The notes under the pieces are model-generated. The model was given only the letters and a program-made list of their open reading frames with translations. It made no database searches and had not been told where the DNA came from. Below are positions 1-8,728 of a stretch of 64,000 bases of DNA, one piece after another. Within the stretch, counting starts at the first letter, position 1, and every line of letters begins with the position of its first letter. Origin of the DNA: Poriferisodalis sp963663635 (GTDB taxonomy: Bacteria > Actinomycetota > Acidimicrobiia > Acidimicrobiales > Poriferisodalaceae); NCBI GenBank assembly GCA_963663635.2, contig CAXXMY010000006.1, positions 186,001-250,000 on the forward strand, in the 5' to 3' direction. The translations under genes and the position numbers were made by a program.

Positions 1-465
1 GCTCGCAGGCGCAGGGACACCGGTCTCTTTGCGCGCTGCTGCGGCGCGGGCCATGAGTGCTGCAAGCCGAGGATCGCCGCCGCCGGAATCCTCGGGAGCG
101 GCGGTTGCCGGCGTGGCTTCGGCGGGCGCTGGGCTCGGCTCGGCCGTTGCAGTCTCGGTGTCACCGCTCGCGGCAGGAAGCCCGCGCGCCTCGGCGGCCG
201 CAGCGCGGGCTTCTGCGGCGCGTGCGGTCTCCTGGGCTGCCTCAATCGCTTCGCGTGCGCGTCGGGCGAGGAACTGGGGCCATTCATTTTCGGGTACGAG
301 CTTGCTGTGAGCGACTGACATGGCCTCGACGTCGTTGTCGAAGCGCACGCGGTAGCGCTTGATTGCGAAGCCGAGGCCTCGCCCGCACTTGCCTGGTGTT
401 CCTTCGGGGACGCCGGGGATGTCCTCAGTGAGGATCACTCGGGTGCCCCGCCTGTATTCACTCAC
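1..465 (-). CDS. Conserved hypothetical protein, partial (C-terminus beyond window edge)
   Basis: An open frame enters from the left edge on the minus strand and begins at a GTG at 465 (VSEYRRGTRVILTEDIPG). The first 65 residues look like a compact, Gly- and Val-rich beta domain. They are followed by an Ala/Glu/Arg-rich helical tail and a Pro/Ala-rich linker ending in a DPRLAALMARAAAARKE-like helix. The frame also stays open for some distance upstream of the GTG, so the start is tentative. No family is recognised. The Ala-rich plus-strand frame over the same bases looks like a shadow. Confidence 0.5.
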   Translation of the reverse strand, partial: MSEYRRGTRVILTEDIPGVPEGTPGKCGRGLGFAIKRYRVRFDNDVEAMSVAHSKLVPENEWPQFLARRAREAIEAAQETARAAEARAAAAEARGLPAASGDTETATAEPSPAPAEATPATAAPEDSGGGDPRLAALMARAAAARKETGVPAPAS

Positions 466-676
466 GATTCTGAACCGCTCACGATCGCGCTCATCGTTGC
501 GGCAGGGTATCGGCGTGCGATGCGCGCGTGGCGGGTCGCAGGTCCGTGGATCGTCGCAGTGTGCGCCACGCGATGTCGGGTCGTATTGTCGCCACGTTCG
601 AGAACTGTCGTCGTCCGAGCGCCGTGCGCGCCGGCAGTGCCAAGCGCGGCGGGGCGAGGGAGCGCGAGGAGCAGAC

Positions 677-1906
677 GTGAGCATCCGAACGCCAGGCAGC
701 CCAGAGAGCATCCGAACGCCAGGCAGCCCAGAGAGCATCCGAACGCCAGGTTCGTCCGGGAGCGAGCGGACAGCGTTGGTGGTCGGCGGTACGGGCCCGA
801 CTGGGCCACATGTCGTGCTGGGTTTGCTGGAGCGCGGTTACCGCGTCACGATCTTGCATACCGGTCGCCACGAGGCAGCCGAGATCACCGACCTCGTCGA
901 GCACATCCATACAGACCCCTTCGACGCTGATCAATTCGCCGGCGCACTGGGAGCCGCGGAGTACGACCTGGCCGTGGTCATGTACGGGCGATTGCGGGAG
1001 ATCGCCAAAGTGCTGGCGGGGCGCGTCAGCAAGTTCGTCAGCGTCGGCGGATTCCCCGTGTACTCGGGCTGGGGCGATGCCGATGCGCTCTGGCCCGCTG
1101 GGATGCGCGCTCCCACCCGTGAGCATGATCGGCTGGTCTCCGATGAACCTCCTGAGTTCCGTGTGAATCGCAAGGTGCGACAGATCGGTGTCACCGAGCA
1201 GGTCGTGTTCGCGCAGCATCCCACCGCCTCGCATCTGCGGTACCCCTGGATCTACGGGCCTGGACAAATCAGCCCGCGCGAGTGGAAGATCGTGCGGCGC
1301 GTGCTCGACGGGCGAAAGCGCATCGTGCTGCCCGACGGCGGCACGACCCTGCAGGGTCAAGCGCACTCGCGCAATGCCGCAGCGATGTTGCTGGCCACCG
1401 TCGACGGCGGAGCGCGTTCCGCTGGTGGGGCGTACAACGTTGCCGACGAATGGACGCCCACGCTCATCCAGTGGATGGAGATTCTCGCCGCCGCGCTGGG
1501 TCACACCTTTGAGATCGTGTCGATCCCGTGGGAATACGCGGCCGTCGGTCATCATCTGACGTTGCGCAGCACCCCGCACCATCGGATGATCGGGTGCGAC
1601 AAGGCGATGTATCAGCTCGGCTATCGCGACGTCATCGACCCCGTCGAGGGTCTCGCTGAAACTGCGCGCTGGCTGTCCGACGAGGCCAACCACCCCGCGC
1701 CGGGCAGTGCCATGGAGCGTTCGATCGGCGATCGATTCGACTACGAAGCCGAAGATCGACTCATCGAGGCATGGCAGTCGGCAATGACCGGTGCCGACAT
1801 AGCGACCGTCGCCGCGGCCGCCGACCCAGGGTTCATCGACCGCTATAGCGCCGCTTTCGACGATCGCCCCGGCGCTCGCACGGGTTGGACTTCGGTCAGC
1901 CGTTGA
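677..1906 (+). CDS. NAD-dependent epimerase/dehydratase-like SDR protein
   Basis: This 409-residue protein has a Rossmann dinucleotide-binding motif near residue 35 (VVGGTGPTGPHVV) and an extended-SDR body with a YPWIYGPGQ segment, typical of sugar epimerase or NmrA-like reductases. The frame is open further upstream to 359. GTG 677 is preferred because a GAGGAG ribosome-binding site lies just ahead of it and the upstream translation is low-complexity. The first 25 residues are three copies of a nine-residue repeat encoded by tandem 27-bp DNA repeats, so the real N-terminus could be downstream of them. The substrate is unknown. It converges on modC. Confidence 0.75.
   Translation: MSIRTPGSPESIRTPGSPESIRTPGSSGSERTALVVGGTGPTGPHVVLGLLERGYRVTILHTGRHEAAEITDLVEHIHTDPFDADQFAGALGAAEYDLAVVMYGRLREIAKVLAGRVSKFVSVGGFPVYSGWGDADALWPAGMRAPTREHDRLVSDEPPEFRVNRKVRQIGVTEQVVFAQHPTASHLRYPWIYGPGQISPREWKIVRRVLDGRKRIVLPDGGTTLQGQAHSRNAAAMLLATVDGGARSAGGAYNVADEWTPTLIQWMEILAAALGHTFEIVSIPWEYAAVGHHLTLRSTPHHRMIGCDKAMYQLGYRDVIDPVEGLAETARWLSDEANHPAPGSAMERSIGDRFDYEAEDRLIEAWQSAMTGADIATVAAAADPGFIDRYSAAFDDRPGARTGWTSVSR
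680..752 (+). repeat. 27-bp tandem repeat, about 2.7 copies, in the epimerase 5' end
   Basis: Units start at 680, 707 and 734. The first two are identical and encode SIRTPGSPE; the third diverges after 17 bases to SIRTPGSSG. The unit is a multiple of three, so copy-number change would keep the frame. Confidence 0.85.
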
Positions 1907-1980
1907 GGCTGGCGCGGTTGGGGCGGCAGCCGTTGAGGCTGACGCGGTTACGGCGGGAGTCGCTGAGGTTGACGCTGCTC
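1897..1980 (+). repeat. 30-bp imperfect tandem repeat spanning the epimerase stop codon
   Basis: Units start at 1897, 1927 and 1957. The first two differ at a few bases and the third is more diverged. Each carries a TGA, and the first TGA is the stop of the epimerase gene. The array fills the gap to the 3' end of modC. The AGCC-GTTGA-GGCT core could form a short hairpin, but no T-tract follows. Confidence 0.7.
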
Positions 1981-1984
1981 TCTT

Positions 1985-3184
1985 TCAATCGCTGCTGTCG
2001 GGCGCGATCTCCACTTCGGTCGCCTTGACCGATACCCACAAGCTGGCGCCCGGACGGATGCGCAACTCGTGGGCCGCGCCGGGAGTGATGTCCGCCGTGA
2101 CTCGCAACGGTGGCCCCAGCAGCACTCGAGTGATGTCACCGAGCGGTTCGACCGCCTCTGCCGTCGTGCGCCAGACGTTGCGCGGGCTCCCGCTCGGTCG
2201 CTCTCGGTGCAGAGCGATGGCTCGGGGATGAATCGTGACGAGCACGGCACCGGCGACGGTCGTGTCCGCCGCATGCAGCATCTGGGTCGGACGTCGGCTC
2301 TGCGGCGGCGCTGTCGTCTCGCTGGCATCCAATGCGATCGTGATCTCGCCGTCGCTCACGCTGCCCCGCAGCAGGTTGATGCCAGAGAGGTCTGCTGCAT
2401 ACGCCGTTGCGGGGGAGCGTCTCAGTTCGTCGGGCGTCCCTGACTGCGTCAGTTGACCCCCTTCGAGGATGTGCACCCGGTCAGCCAGCACGAACGCATC
2501 CGTGGGGTCGTGAGTGATGAGCAGTCGCGGCACGGCCAACGCTCCCGCTCGCGGTGCCGACGATGTGTCGCCTCCGCCGCTGCGTCCACTGCTGAGATGC
2601 GCCGCAAGATTCCGACGCAGGCGATTGCGGGCCGTGACATCGAGCGAACCAAGTGGTTCATCTGCCAGCAGCAAGTCCGGCTCGCATGCGAGCGCTCGCG
2701 CGAGCGCCACGCGCTGTCGCTGCCCGCCAGAGAGCGCCTTGGGACGCCGGTAACCCAAGTCGCCGAGATCGATCGCGTCGAGCCAGACTTGTGCTCGCTC
2801 GCGAGCCTCAGCCCGGCGCACGCCCTGCGCCGTCAGACCGAAGGCCACGTTGTCGAGTGCACTGAGGTGTCCGAACAGGATCTGGTCCTGGAAGACGACG
2901 CCGATGCGTCGTTGCTCCGGTGGGACGAAGATGCCCGACGCAGGCTCGTCCAAGACCCTTCCGGCGAGCCGCACGCATCCGTCGTGCAGCGGCAGCAATC
3001 CGGCGAGTGCAGCGACGATGGTCGATTTGCCGGCACCGTTCGGCCCCAGCAGCGCCGCTGTTTCGCCGGGTTCGACTGCAAGGGAGACATCGAGTTCGAA
3101 GTCGCCGCGCCGCACACGAATCGCGGCGTCGAGCCCCCCAACCGGTGAGTCACCCGTTTCGGGGCCGCCCCCCAGCTCCCTCAT
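1985..3184 (-). CDS. modC: Molybdate ABC transporter ATP-binding protein ModC
   Basis: This 399-residue ATPase energises molybdate import at the inner face of the membrane. Walker A is at about residues 47-55 (LGPNGAGKST), the ABC signature reads LSGGQRQRVALARAL, Walker B reads LLLADEPLGSLD, and an H-loop (LLITHDPTD) follows. The C-terminal 120 residues resemble a TOBE/MOP anion-sensing domain. ATG 3184 overlaps the modB stop by four bases (ATGA), so translation is probably coupled. A much longer open frame upstream overlaps modB and modA and is a shadow. Confidence 0.9.
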   Translation of the reverse strand: MRELGGGPETGDSPVGGLDAAIRVRRGDFELDVSLAVEPGETAALLGPNGAGKSTIVAALAGLLPLHDGCVRLAGRVLDEPASGIFVPPEQRRIGVVFQDQILFGHLSALDNVAFGLTAQGVRRAEARERAQVWLDAIDLGDLGYRRPKALSGGQRQRVALARALACEPDLLLADEPLGSLDVTARNRLRRNLAAHLSSGRSGGGDTSSAPRAGALAVPRLLITHDPTDAFVLADRVHILEGGQLTQSGTPDELRRSPATAYAADLSGINLLRGSVSDGEITIALDASETTAPPQSRRPTQMLHAADTTVAGAVLVTIHPRAIALHRERPSGSPRNVWRTTAEAVEPLGDITRVLLGPPLRVTADITPGAAHELRIRPGASLWVSVKATEVEIAPDSSD

Positions 3185-4014
3185 CGGCTCGGCCACCAGC
3201 GGTCTCGCAGTCCGATGAGCAAGCCCAGCGACAGCGCCACCAGCACCAGACTGATGGCGATCGCGGCATCTCGGTCGCCCTCGAGCGCGACGAACACGGC
3301 GAGCGGCAGCGTTTGGGTCCGGCCACCCAGATTTCCGGCGAAGGTCACCGTGGCACCGAACTCGCCGAGAGCCCGAGCCCATGCGACGACCACGGCAACG
3401 CCGAGCGCAGGCCCGATCATCGGCAAGGTCACGCGTGCCAGCACCCGCAGGCGTGATGCGCCCAGTGTCGCGGCGGCGGCCTCGTAGCGCTGGTCGAGAT
3501 TCCGCAGCGCCCCTTCGACGGTGAGGATCACGAACGGCGTTGCGACAAATGCGTTGGCCAGGATGACGCCCCAAATCGAGAACGGAAGCAGCAGTCCTGT
3601 TGCGTCGTGGAGCGGGCCGCCGACCACGCCGCGGCGGCCGAGGGCGAACAGCAGCGCTGCGCCGCCCACGACGGGCGGCAGCACCATCGGCAGCGTCACG
3701 AGTGCACGAATCACTGAACGACCCCGGAAATCGACCCGAGCGAGCACCCACGCCAGCGGCACGCCGACGACAGCCGCCACCGCCGCGGCGGCGATCGACG
3801 ACACCACTGACAGCACTGCGGCGTCCACGACGAATCGGCTGGACAGATGCGTCCACAATCCGGTCCACGGCGCACGTGCCACCAGCCCGATGAGCGGCAA
3901 GGCGAACAGAATCACGCCGATGCCTGCGAGCACAGCCACCGGCCATGGGGGCACCACTCGGGAGTTCCGGTGCGGTGCGCGGTTGTGCATCTCGCTCGCG
4001 GCCATCGAGTTCAT
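3181..4014 (-). CDS. modB: Molybdate ABC transporter permease ModB
   Basis: This 277-residue integral membrane protein has several hydrophobic helices and the BPD_transp_1 EAA-type loop (EAAAATLGASRLRVLARVTLPMI), as expected for the ModB/CysT permease family. It sits between modA and modC with four-base ATGA overlaps at both ends. An internal ATG three codons in is an alternative start. Confidence 0.9.
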   Translation of the reverse strand: MNSMAASEMHNRAPHRNSRVVPPWPVAVLAGIGVILFALPLIGLVARAPWTGLWTHLSSRFVVDAAVLSVVSSIAAAAVAAVVGVPLAWVLARVDFRGRSVIRALVTLPMVLPPVVGGAALLFALGRRGVVGGPLHDATGLLLPFSIWGVILANAFVATPFVILTVEGALRNLDQRYEAAAATLGASRLRVLARVTLPMIGPALGVAVVVAWARALGEFGATVTFAGNLGGRTQTLPLAVFVALEGDRDAAIAISLVLVALSLGLLIGLRDRWWPSR

Positions 4015-4847
4015 CGTGCCGCGCCGGGTGGCGACTCGAAACCGTGGCGTTGGAAGATGTCGAGGGCGGCTTTCGAGCGCAGGAACTCCACGAACGCCGT
4101 CGCCGCCCGCGGGTTCGGAGCCGTTGCGAGCACCGCAGCCGGGTAAACCGCCTCGGGCGCCGTTCCCGCAGGCCAGCCGAGACTGGCAATGCGGTCGGAA
4201 TCAACCAGCACGTCGCTGACGTACACGATCCCCGCGTCCAATTCGCCCGCGGCCAGTTTGGTAACCAGAGCACGGACGTTGGGTTCTTCGGTGTCCACGG
4301 ATGCCTCGATGCCTGCTGCGGCCAGTCCAGCTCGGGCGAGGGCACCGCACGGGACTTCGGTGGCGCACATGCCGACGAGCAGCTCGGGACGCGCTAGGTC
4401 GCTGAGGTCGGTGACGGAGGCGGGATTGTTCGCTGGCACCGCCAGCACCAGGGAGTTGCGCGCCACGTTCGTCGCCTCGCCGGCGAGGCCGATGACTGAT
4501 TGGACGCGTTCGAGATGCGCCGAGTCGGCAGGCACGAAGACATCCGCTGGCGCGCCCGCCAGTATCTGCTCGCGGAGCGTCGAGCTGCCCCCTCCCGAGA
4601 TCAGCACGTCCACGCCTGGGTGGGCCTGTTCGAAACCGCCAGCCAGTTCGTCCTTCAGGGGCAGCAGCGATGCCGCAACCATGACGTGCAGCGTGCCCGT
4701 GAGCGGGCCGCCGTTCGAGTCGTCCACTTGAGCGCCGTCCAGGTTTCCGCACGCTGCAACAAGCGGACCTGCTGCGACACACACGGCCGTCACGACGATG
4801 CCGAGGCGGGTCGCAGGCCCGAACGTACGCGTCCTGAATCGACCCAT
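4011..4847 (-). CDS. modA: Molybdate-binding lipoprotein ModA
   Basis: This is the periplasmic-type solute receptor for molybdate or tungstate, about 278 residues from ATG 4847. It has a lipoprotein signal (hydrophobic core, then lipobox VAAC near residue 35) followed by the ModA signature VMVAASLLPLKDEL and the oxyanion loop GGGSSTLREQI. The frame extends further upstream, but MGRFRTRTFG directly precedes the signal peptide. It is first in modABC and divergent from the MBL-fold gene. Confidence 0.9.
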   Translation of the reverse strand: MGRFRTRTFGPATRLGIVVTAVCVAAGPLVAACGNLDGAQVDDSNGGPLTGTLHVMVAASLLPLKDELAGGFEQAHPGVDVLISGGGSSTLREQILAGAPADVFVPADSAHLERVQSVIGLAGEATNVARNSLVLAVPANNPASVTDLSDLARPELLVGMCATEVPCGALARAGLAAAGIEASVDTEEPNVRALVTKLAAGELDAGIVYVSDVLVDSDRIASLGWPAGTAPEAVYPAAVLATAPNPRAATAFVEFLRSKAALDIFQRHGFESPPGAAR

Positions 4848-4893
4848 ATCGGGCCAGTGTGCCCGTCTTTGGACCGCTTCGACTGAGCGCGCG

Positions 4894-4899
4894 TAGGGT
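4894..4899 (+). promoter_or_regulatory. -10 box TAGGGT, leaderless-type spacing
   Basis: TAGGGT ends six bases before ATG 4906, so transcription would begin at or next to the start codon. This supports ATG 4906 over GTG 4900 for the MBL-fold gene. The same spacing recurs at about a dozen other genes in the window. Confidence 0.5.
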
Positions 4900-4905
4900 T
4901 TGGGC

Positions 4906-5802
4906 ATGGCCACGACGCTGGATTGGTACGGGTGCGCGACGTTCAGGTTGCGCACCGGCGGCCTCACGGTCTTTCTTGACGCGTACATCGACCGTGCGGC
5001 GAACGCCGCCGGTCCGGGCCTCATGGCCGACGACGTCACTGAGGCCGACTGGATCCTGGTCGGCCATTCGCATTTCGATCACCTCTACGGGGCCGAGCGC
5101 ATCGTGGCCAATACGGGCGCCACGATGGTGGGCAGCTACGAGTCGGTGCGGGTGATGGAGCAGGCGGGCGTTCCCCTCGACCGGATGATCTGCGTCGCTG
5201 GTGGCGAAACGGTTGACCTCGGGTCTGGCGTGAAGGTGTCGGTGTTCCCCAGTCAGCACTCCTGTGTCTGGTCGCACACCCAGATGGACCAGCCCGATCA
5301 CGTGTGCATCGGCGATCTCGGCGTGACGTGGCAGGAGCAGCAGGAACGCTTCGGCGAACTGATGTCGTACCTGGCCAACGAGGTCGACCCTGCCACGAGC
5401 GAGCACATTGGGGCGTCATCGCTCGGGCACAGCGATCGCGGCGACGGCGGCGCACTGGTGTATTTGATCGAAGGGCCTGACGGCTTGGTGCTGTTCCAGG
5501 ACACCTCAGGGCACTGGTCCGGTGTGATGGGAGACATGCGGCCCGATGTGGCGATCCTCGCGGCCGCCGGACGGGGCAACATCGACGGCGAGCCGATCCA
5601 GGGGTCGCTAGCCCAGTTCATCGGCCGCCAAGCCGACTTGCTGCGACCGCGTACGGTCATTCTCGGCCACCACGACAACTGGCTTCCCGGTTTCTCGGTA
5701 CCGACCGACACGTCCAGCATCGCCGCCGAACTGGCACGCGTCGCACCGCGGACCCAACTCATCGAGCCCGGCTACATGGAGGCGACCGAGATCCTGCCGT
5801 AG
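4906..5802 (+). CDS. MBL-fold metal-dependent hydrolase
   Basis: This protein of about 298 residues has the metallo-beta-lactamase metal motif HSHFDH at about residue 55 and a second His cluster (ILGHHDNWLPG) near the C-terminus, with further histidines between. It resembles the UlaG/YycJ-like branch of the superfamily; the substrate cannot be told. A -10-like TAGGGT box six bases ahead of ATG 4906 fixes the start. It is monocistronic and divergent from modABC. Confidence 0.8.
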   Translation: MATTLDWYGCATFRLRTGGLTVFLDAYIDRAANAAGPGLMADDVTEADWILVGHSHFDHLYGAERIVANTGATMVGSYESVRVMEQAGVPLDRMICVAGGETVDLGSGVKVSVFPSQHSCVWSHTQMDQPDHVCIGDLGVTWQEQQERFGELMSYLANEVDPATSEHIGASSLGHSDRGDGGALVYLIEGPDGLVLFQDTSGHWSGVMGDMRPDVAILAAAGRGNIDGEPIQGSLAQFIGRQADLLRPRTVILGHHDNWLPGFSVPTDTSSIAAELARVAPRTQLIEPGYMEATEILP

Positions 5803-5866
5803 CGGAGTTCGGCGCCATCACCTCGAGGTCGCTGAAATACAGCGCATTCGATGGTGGCAACCCTCC

Positions 5867-5872
5867 TATGGT
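5867..5872 (+). promoter_or_regulatory. -10 box TATGGT, leaderless-type spacing
   Basis: TATGGT lies six bases before ATG 5879 and supports expression of the short membrane-protein ORF that follows. Confidence 0.4.
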
Positions 5873-5878
5873 GGAGCC

Positions 5879-6103
5879 ATGGCCGGTTGTCTCCTGGCAG
5901 CGACGCAGATCGTGGCGGATGCCTGGGCGGTACTCGTGGCGGCGGCTGCCATGGTCGCCGGCATGCTTGGCGCGGGGCTGACAATCACATTCCATCTGGG
6001 AAACCGCATCGACAGCCAGTCAGACCGCATCGACAGGCTGTCCGAGGAAGTCGCCTTGGTGCGTGAACGTGTCGCCCGGTTCGAGGGCCGCTCCGTCTAC
6101 TAG
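5879..6103 (+). CDS. Small membrane protein with coiled-coil tail
   Basis: This 74-residue protein has one N-terminal hydrophobic segment (about residues 5-40, rich in Ala, Val and Met). A charged heptad-like segment follows (RIDSQSDRIDRLSEEVALVRERVARFE), which suggests a single-pass anchor with a cytosolic coiled coil. No family is recognised. The TATGGT box six bases upstream argues that it is real. Its stop codon overlaps the CTAG at the edge of the IS982-like element, so the last residues may come from the insertion. Confidence 0.5.
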   Translation: MAGCLLAATQIVADAWAVLVAAAAMVAGMLGAGLTITFHLGNRIDSQSDRIDRLSEEVALVRERVARFEGRSVY

Positions 6104-7126
6104 ATGATTAGTTCCAAGGGTTTAGTGGTCGTAGGCGGTGAGTGAGCGGCTGGGGCGTGTTCGGTGGTAGGTCTCGTTGTGCCAGATGGCGGCGGTGAGG
6201 GCGAGGAGCCGGGCGCCGATGCGCGCGGCGACGCCGGCTTTGGTGCGGCCTTTGTGGCGTTCGAGGCTGAGCTGGCCTTTGAGGGTCTGGATGATCGATT
6301 CGATGATCTGGCGCAGGGGCCGCAGGAATCTGGCGCCGGGACGTGGGGCCTCGGATCGGGTGGCGGGGCGCAGCACGGTGATGCCGACGTCGTTGAGGTC
6401 GGCTTCGAACGCTGCAGAGCGGTAGCCCTTGTCGGCGATGAGGGTCTGGCCCGGCCGGGCGAGGTCGGCCGCGTCGATCATGTCTGCGCAGACGTCGCGT
6501 TCGTCGGCTTTCGCGCCGGCGAGAGCGAACGCGATCGGCAGCCCCGCCGGGGTGGCCACAAGATGCAGCCGCAAGCCCCAGAACCAGCGGGAATGCGACG
6601 CGCAATAGCCGTATTGGGCCCATCCCGCGAGGCCGGAGCGCTTTTGGGTCTCGCGGCTGCGGCCGCACTCGACCGGCGTGGAGTCCACCAGCCACACGTC
6701 GTCGTGCCACGACTCGCACTCGCGTGCGAGGCATCCCATGACACCTGCGATCATCGCGGCGCTGCGCCGCAGCCGCTTGTTGTAGCCGTCGCGGTTGGGC
6801 AGATACGGGAACCACGGCCGAAGATGCGCATGGGCGTAGCGCACGAACTGCGACTCGTTGTCATAGCCCAGCAGCGCCGAGATCACCGCCAAGGTGACCA
6901 GCTCCGCGTCCGACAGCTTCGGAGCGAACCCCACCGCAGGCCGCTGCGGCGCCCACCCAGGGTTCTGCGCCAACAGGTCATCAATCCTCACATACAGTGC
7001 GGTCGCGAGGGTGACCCGAGTCCGGGCCCATGCTGAGAACCTCCAAGATCGAAGCGTGAATACACACCCCGAGCTTGGACACCCTCACCCCACAACCGGT
7101 GGACCCCACCCCTTGGAACTAATCAT
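6104..7126 (-). mobile_element. IS982-family element, copy 1
   Basis: The ends are matching inverted repeats (core gattagttccaaggg, read inward from each side), each next to a CTAG (6100-6103 and 7127-7130) that may be a 4-bp target duplication. The element is about 1.02 kb with one transposase gene on the minus strand. A second, truncated copy with the same left end and orientation-specific leader lies at 31355. Confidence 0.85.
6122..6991 (-). CDS. IS982-family DDE transposase, N-terminus frameshifted
   Basis: This 289-residue transposase shows the DDE motifs VDSTPVE, the YGYCASHSRWFWGLRLH block and LIADKGYRS. Compared with the copy at 31450, the leader reading ATGGGCCCGGAC carries one extra base about 15 nt after the ATG, so the normal first 16 codons are out of frame. 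Only a downstream GTG at 6991 can open the frame. The copy may therefore be inactive. The C-terminus is complete, unlike copy 2. Confidence 0.8.
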   Translation of the reverse strand: MRIDDLLAQNPGWAPQRPAVGFAPKLSDAELVTLAVISALLGYDNESQFVRYAHAHLRPWFPYLPNRDGYNKRLRRSAAMIAGVMGCLARECESWHDDVWLVDSTPVECGRSRETQKRSGLAGWAQYGYCASHSRWFWGLRLHLVATPAGLPIAFALAGAKADERDVCADMIDAADLARPGQTLIADKGYRSAAFEADLNDVGITVLRPATRSEAPRPGARFLRPLRQIIESIIQTLKGQLSLERHKGRTKAGVAARIGARLLALTAAIWHNETYHRTRPSRSLTAYDH

Positions 7127-7227
7127 CTAGGTGACACGCATGTCGGTTCGCGGGAGGCTGTGTACGCGTGATGCGGGTGGGCGGCCGATCTGGGCGTTCG
7201 CGCAGCGCGAAGCGCCTGACCTCGGAC

Positions 7228-8728
7228 TCACACGCGAGAGGTGGTACCCAAGAGCCCTGAGACCGCATCCTCGATCTCAGGCCCGAGATCGCTGGCTGCG
7301 ATGCTCGCACGCACCCGTGCGCGCATGCGGCCGTGCGCCTTCATCACGGGGATGTCAAGGTCCGCGACGAACTGTTCAGCACGTGCTCCGAGAGTTGCGA
7401 GCTGACGATGCGAGTCATCTTGATCGTCATATTCCGGGATCGGCAGCTTCCAAAGGTGGGGTCCGATATGACGCCCTCCGCCCTTCCCAGACACCATGTA
7501 CGGCTCAACGGCACTGGTGACCGCAACGCTATTCAAGACGGCACAGAGGTACCTGCCCTCATTCTCCGAGCTCACCGCCGCCCAATTGAGCTGATGCTCG
7601 ACCAACGCGTCATCGTTGAGGACTCGGCACGCTGTCACATGCATCCCCGAAACCGCATATACAACTCGTAACGGTGTGAGGGGATATTGGGACGTGAGCT
7701 TGCGGTAGTGATCCAAGGAGTCTTGCAAGTCGATGGATACTCCACCGTGTTCGGCCCACAGTGTCCGCGCTGTCTGCCACCAACGCGCAAAGCCATCGTA
7801 CGTATCGATCTCCTCGTCCGTCATCATTCTGGAGCCGTTGAACGGAAGCAGCACCTCAACAGACGGCCGTTGAAGAAACGGAAGAACTGACTCGCCCAGC
7901 AACATGGGGAAAATGAATCCTCTTTCGACGACACCATGCAGTTCGGGCAGCGTCTTCCAAGCATGCTTGGCATAGATTCCTCGGTCCGAGCGCACGGCTC
8001 GTCGGCCCGCTCCCACACCCAGAGGCGGTTCTTGGTCTGATCTGATCGTCGTCAACAAGCGTGGGTAAACGTTGGCTCCGTTCCGAAACCTATTCTTGTA
8101 CGGAGAAGTCCACTGGGTGGCCTCAACGGACTGATTGCCCTGAAGAGACCGCGAGAGAGTACTTCGTATGCTATCCCACGGGAGACTCGGGTTCCGGAGC
8201 CGACCTGACCAGCGTTCAACCTGTGTAGGCATCGACAGATGTGTTTCCGATCGCTTGCCGAACGCGACGCATGCTGTTCGAGGGAAGAAAGTGTGGCTAA
8301 TCGGCGAAAGGTCCCAAGGCGTCTCCCACTGCACACGAACATTGTCCCCTTTCCCTAGTGGAAAATTGCCAGAGCGAAGACCGTTTGACTGCGCTCGTTT
8401 CAGGACGCCTGCAGGCATCACAAATGCAAAAGACCCTCCGGGAGCCAGGTACTGCTCGACAGCTCTGACAACGAACAAGTCAGCCAAGTCCTGATGTGTT
8501 GCAACATGCTTCCCGGACCAAAGGCCGCGTGTCGTTGACATCTCACGGAATATCGCCTTCATCGACTCCGTCATGTGCCGGTACACCAGCCACGGTGGAT
8601 TCCCAATCAAGACATCACAGCGATTGTCGGGGAGCGCCAACCACGCCGGGCGAGCAAGGTTTCGAACGTAGTAGCCCCAGATGTGGTCGCGACGATCATC
8701 GTGCAAGCGGCACATAGCTTCAAAGGTT
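7228..8728 (-). pseudogene. N6-adenine DNA methyltransferase/RM protein, 5' end lost to IS30
   Basis: About 500 residues remain of a larger protein. The catalytic motif IV reads IGNPPWLVYRHM near the start of the remnant, followed by FVMPAGVLKR and an extensive C-terminal region resembling the target-recognition part of Eco57I-like or BREX-type methylases. The frame begins inside the IS30 terminal repeat, so the AdoMet-binding motif I and everything upstream have been removed. No matching 5' part is seen on the other side of the IS30. It is probably the relic of a restriction-modification or defence locus. Confidence 0.75.

Noticed and set aside
491..1693. 400-codon minus-strand frame opposite the epimerase gene
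   Set aside because: It has no family motif, its codons mirror the plus-strand gene, and the plus strand has a clear Rossmann motif and ribosome-binding site.
1907..1984. 30-bp repeats as a rho-independent terminator between convergent genes
   Set aside because: Only a 4-bp stem is possible and no T-tract follows on either strand.
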